DNA of 5,822 nucleotides from Candidatus Saccharimonadota bacterium (GTDB taxonomy: Bacteria; Patescibacteriota; Saccharimonadia; Saccharimonadales; Saccharimonadaceae). The notes beneath the pieces were generated by a model. The model made no database searches and was not told the DNA's origin. It was given only the letters and a program-made list of their open reading frames with translations. How positions within the stretch are numbered: position 1 is the stretch's first letter; the number at the start of each line of letters is the position of its first letter. The position numbers were made by a program, and so were the translations under genes. This document shows positions 4,479 to 5,822 of this stretch, in pieces. The stretch lies in contig JAFOHW010000054.1 in assembly GCA_017421685.1 (NCBI GenBank), forward strand, positions 1-5,822, written 5' to 3'.

Positions 4479-5822
4479 TTTTATCGTCGTCGTTTTCGGT
4501 CGGTTTTTGAGGTTTCGGGGTAATCGATAATTCACTAGAGGCAGTATATCCAGAAGAGTCGGAAATTGTTAATTTAACCGAGGTCTCATTTCCTCTTAGA
4601 GTATAGCCGTTAATGACCCCGTCTCCGCCGAGGGAAATACCACTACGCTCGGAACCATTAACATAGAGAGTATAGTCAGTAATATCGTAAGTTCCTTTAC
4701 GGATAGTTGCGATAATTTTGTCACCACTAAGCGATAGAGATAAGCGTGGCGGTTCGTAGTCGCAATCGTCAGTTTTGTCGCGATCGTAAGGATCCGGAAC
4801 ATTATAGACGGCGTTTCCGGTCATTGGGTCAGTTATTTTAGTCACTTCAACCTCAATTTTATATTCTTCAGGCGTACAAGAAGCGGCAAGTAAATGGTTG
4901 TAGCGATTAAAGGTCAGGGTCTCCTTCGCGACGCCAGAGTTTTTGGAAGCATTAAACCAGCTTGGCCAAATATCGGTTTTTCCGTTTACAGTTAGGGTTT
5001 GGATTCCAGCAGGCTTTGCAGGTTGGTCGCCTTGACTCCACTTTCCGTCAGGGCCATAAACTTCTTTATGTACACGTTCCATATAGGTCCCGATAGTATA
5101 TCTCGGAACGTCGTGAACATTAGAGGAGAGGCCGGCGCCGTCGTGGTTACCATTCCAAACGAAAGTTGAAACAGCAGTCGAATAGCTCTCCATTAAGGTA
5201 TCCTTCGTTACAGCGGAATTAGTCGTTGTTGTTGTTCCGGTCTTTGTCGCGGTCCAGACCCCCGGGATAACGAATCCGAAGCTCTGAGAACCTCCGGGGG
5301 CGTAGATACCATAACGTGCGCTACCGTCACTTAAAATATTCGAGATCATGTAGGCTACCTGTTCGTCGACAACTCGAGTTCCTTCAGAATCAGTCCATGA
5401 TTCAACAACTTCGCCCGAAGAGTTCTTGATTTCTAGAACGTAAGCTAAGTCTTTATAGGTTCCACCTCGAGCGATCGAAGCGTAAGCGTTCGCATGTTCT
5501 ACCATTTTTACGCCACAACCAGAGCCAATCGCGATAGAAAGACCATAACCTTCACGATCCTTACAGTAGGAGACGTCTCCGAGAGCGTGGGCGACTTCAA
5601 GAGAGTTGTCTACGCCATTGATATATAGGGCTTTTACGGCGGCGATGTTTAGAGAGTGTCCGAGCGAGAAGCGAATAGTTACATTCCCGTAAAAAGTTCC
5701 AGTCGCGTTCGTTAGAGAACAGTTACCAGAATAACCGGCACAATAAAGACGATTAATGTTTTCATCTTTCAAGACCGAGCCTGGACCATAGTTAATTCCT
5801 TCGCGTTCCATGAAGAGCGGAG
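4468..5822 (-). CDS. Penicillin-binding protein, class A type, C-terminal part (5' end outside window)
   Basis: This is the end of a peptidoglycan transpeptidase acting outside the cytoplasmic membrane. The frame is open to the right edge; numbering here starts at the Met at 5811-5809, which is internal. The GHSLNIAAVK segment gives the SxN motif (Ser53-Leu-Asn55) and TATKTGT gives the KTG motif (190-192); their spacing of about 137 residues fits PBP1A-like enzymes. FVWNGNHDG (217-225) corresponds to the usual VWVGND strand. The catalytic SxxK is expected about 15-20 residues upstream of the window edge, and the glycosyltransferase domain further out. After the transpeptidase comes a beta-rich, probably Ig-like domain (about 315-431, with DYTLYVNG and VKLTISDSSGYTASSELSI) and a hydrophilic tail ending DDDKTNP. 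Six cysteines (24, 31, 83, 99, 312, 350) fall in pairs, suggesting disulphides. The gene ends TAG, overlapping the convergent PIN-TRAM gene. Class A is inferred from the transpeptidase part only. Confidence 0.92.
   Translation of the reverse strand, partial: PLFMEREGINYGPGSVLKDENINRLYCAGYSGNCSLTNATGTFYGNVTIRFSLGHSLNIAAVKALYINGVDNSLEVAHALGDVSYCKDREGYGLSIAIGSGCGVKMVEHANAYASIARGGTYKDLAYVLEIKNSSGEVVESWTDSEGTRVVDEQVAYMISNILSDGSARYGIYAPGGSQSFGFVIPGVWTATKTGTTTTTNSAVTKDTLMESYSTAVSTFVWNGNHDGAGLSSNVHDVPRYTIGTYMERVHKEVYGPDGKWSQGDQPAKPAGIQTLTVNGKTDIWPSWFNASKNSGVAKETLTFNRYNHLLAASCTPEEYKIEVEVTKITDPMTGNAVYNVPDPYDRDKTDDCDYEPPRLSLSLSGDKIIATIRKGTYDITDYTLYVNGSERSGISLGGDGVINGYTLRGNETSVKLTISDSSGYTASSELSITPKPQKPTENDDDKTNP

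Noticed and set aside
5764..5778. SVLK in the PBP as the catalytic SxxK motif
   Set aside because: It is only 41 residues before the SxN motif, while about 58 is usual. The surrounding PGSVLKDENI fits the conserved segment that follows the active-site helix, so the true serine should lie beyond the window edge.

Overview
The window looks like a chromosomal segment of a Candidate Phyla Radiation (Patescibacteria) bacterium, most likely Saccharibacteria-like. The support is indirect: a compact layout with a stop/start overlap and convergent genes that overlap, UGA acting as a stop codon (which argues against the UGA-recoded Gracilibacteria/Absconditabacteria), a stripped-down phosphoketolase split over two genes, a single-helix PIN-TRAM protein, and a class A-type penicillin-binding protein with cysteine-rich inserts. 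The taxon is an inference and no marker here settles it.

Layout. 1-1233 (+) is the 3' part of uvrB, cut by the left edge. 1234-1665 has no protein gene. Most of it (1323-1594, minus strand) reads as a structured non-coding RNA of about 272 nt. It has a sigma70-type promoter (TTGTAA, 16 nt, TATAAT), a first nucleotide at the base of a long helix, a downstream hairpin whose loop pairs with the sequence just after that helix (a pseudoknot), and a terminator hairpin followed by seven U. Almost every imperfect pair is G.U on the minus strand and A.C on the plus strand, which fixes the strand. I do not recognise this RNA, and it is the best candidate for something undescribed. Divergent from it, 1666-2598 and 2595-3758 (+) encode the N-terminal and C-terminal halves of a xylulose-5-phosphate/fructose-6-phosphate phosphoketolase, divided at the domain boundary and joined by an ATGA overlap. 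3795-4478 (+) is a membrane-anchored PIN-TRAM protein. 4468-5822 (-) is the 3' part of a bifunctional penicillin-binding protein, convergent with the PIN-TRAM gene and overlapping its end by 11 bp.

Expression signals. The phosphoketolase pair and the PIN-TRAM gene each have an extended -10 box (TGNTATAAT) only 6-7 nt before the ATG and no Shine-Dalgarno sequence, so both are predicted to be leaderless transcripts. The internal phosphoketolase gene does have a Shine-Dalgarno-like AAAGGA, so both initiation modes appear in one operon.

Functions. The split phosphoketolase would cleave pentose or hexose phosphates to acetyl phosphate, an ATP source suited to a fermentative cell. UvrB serves nucleotide excision repair, the PBP builds peptidoglycan, and the PIN-TRAM protein is a putative membrane-tethered nuclease or RNA-binding factor. 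No functional link among the protein genes is evident beyond adjacency.
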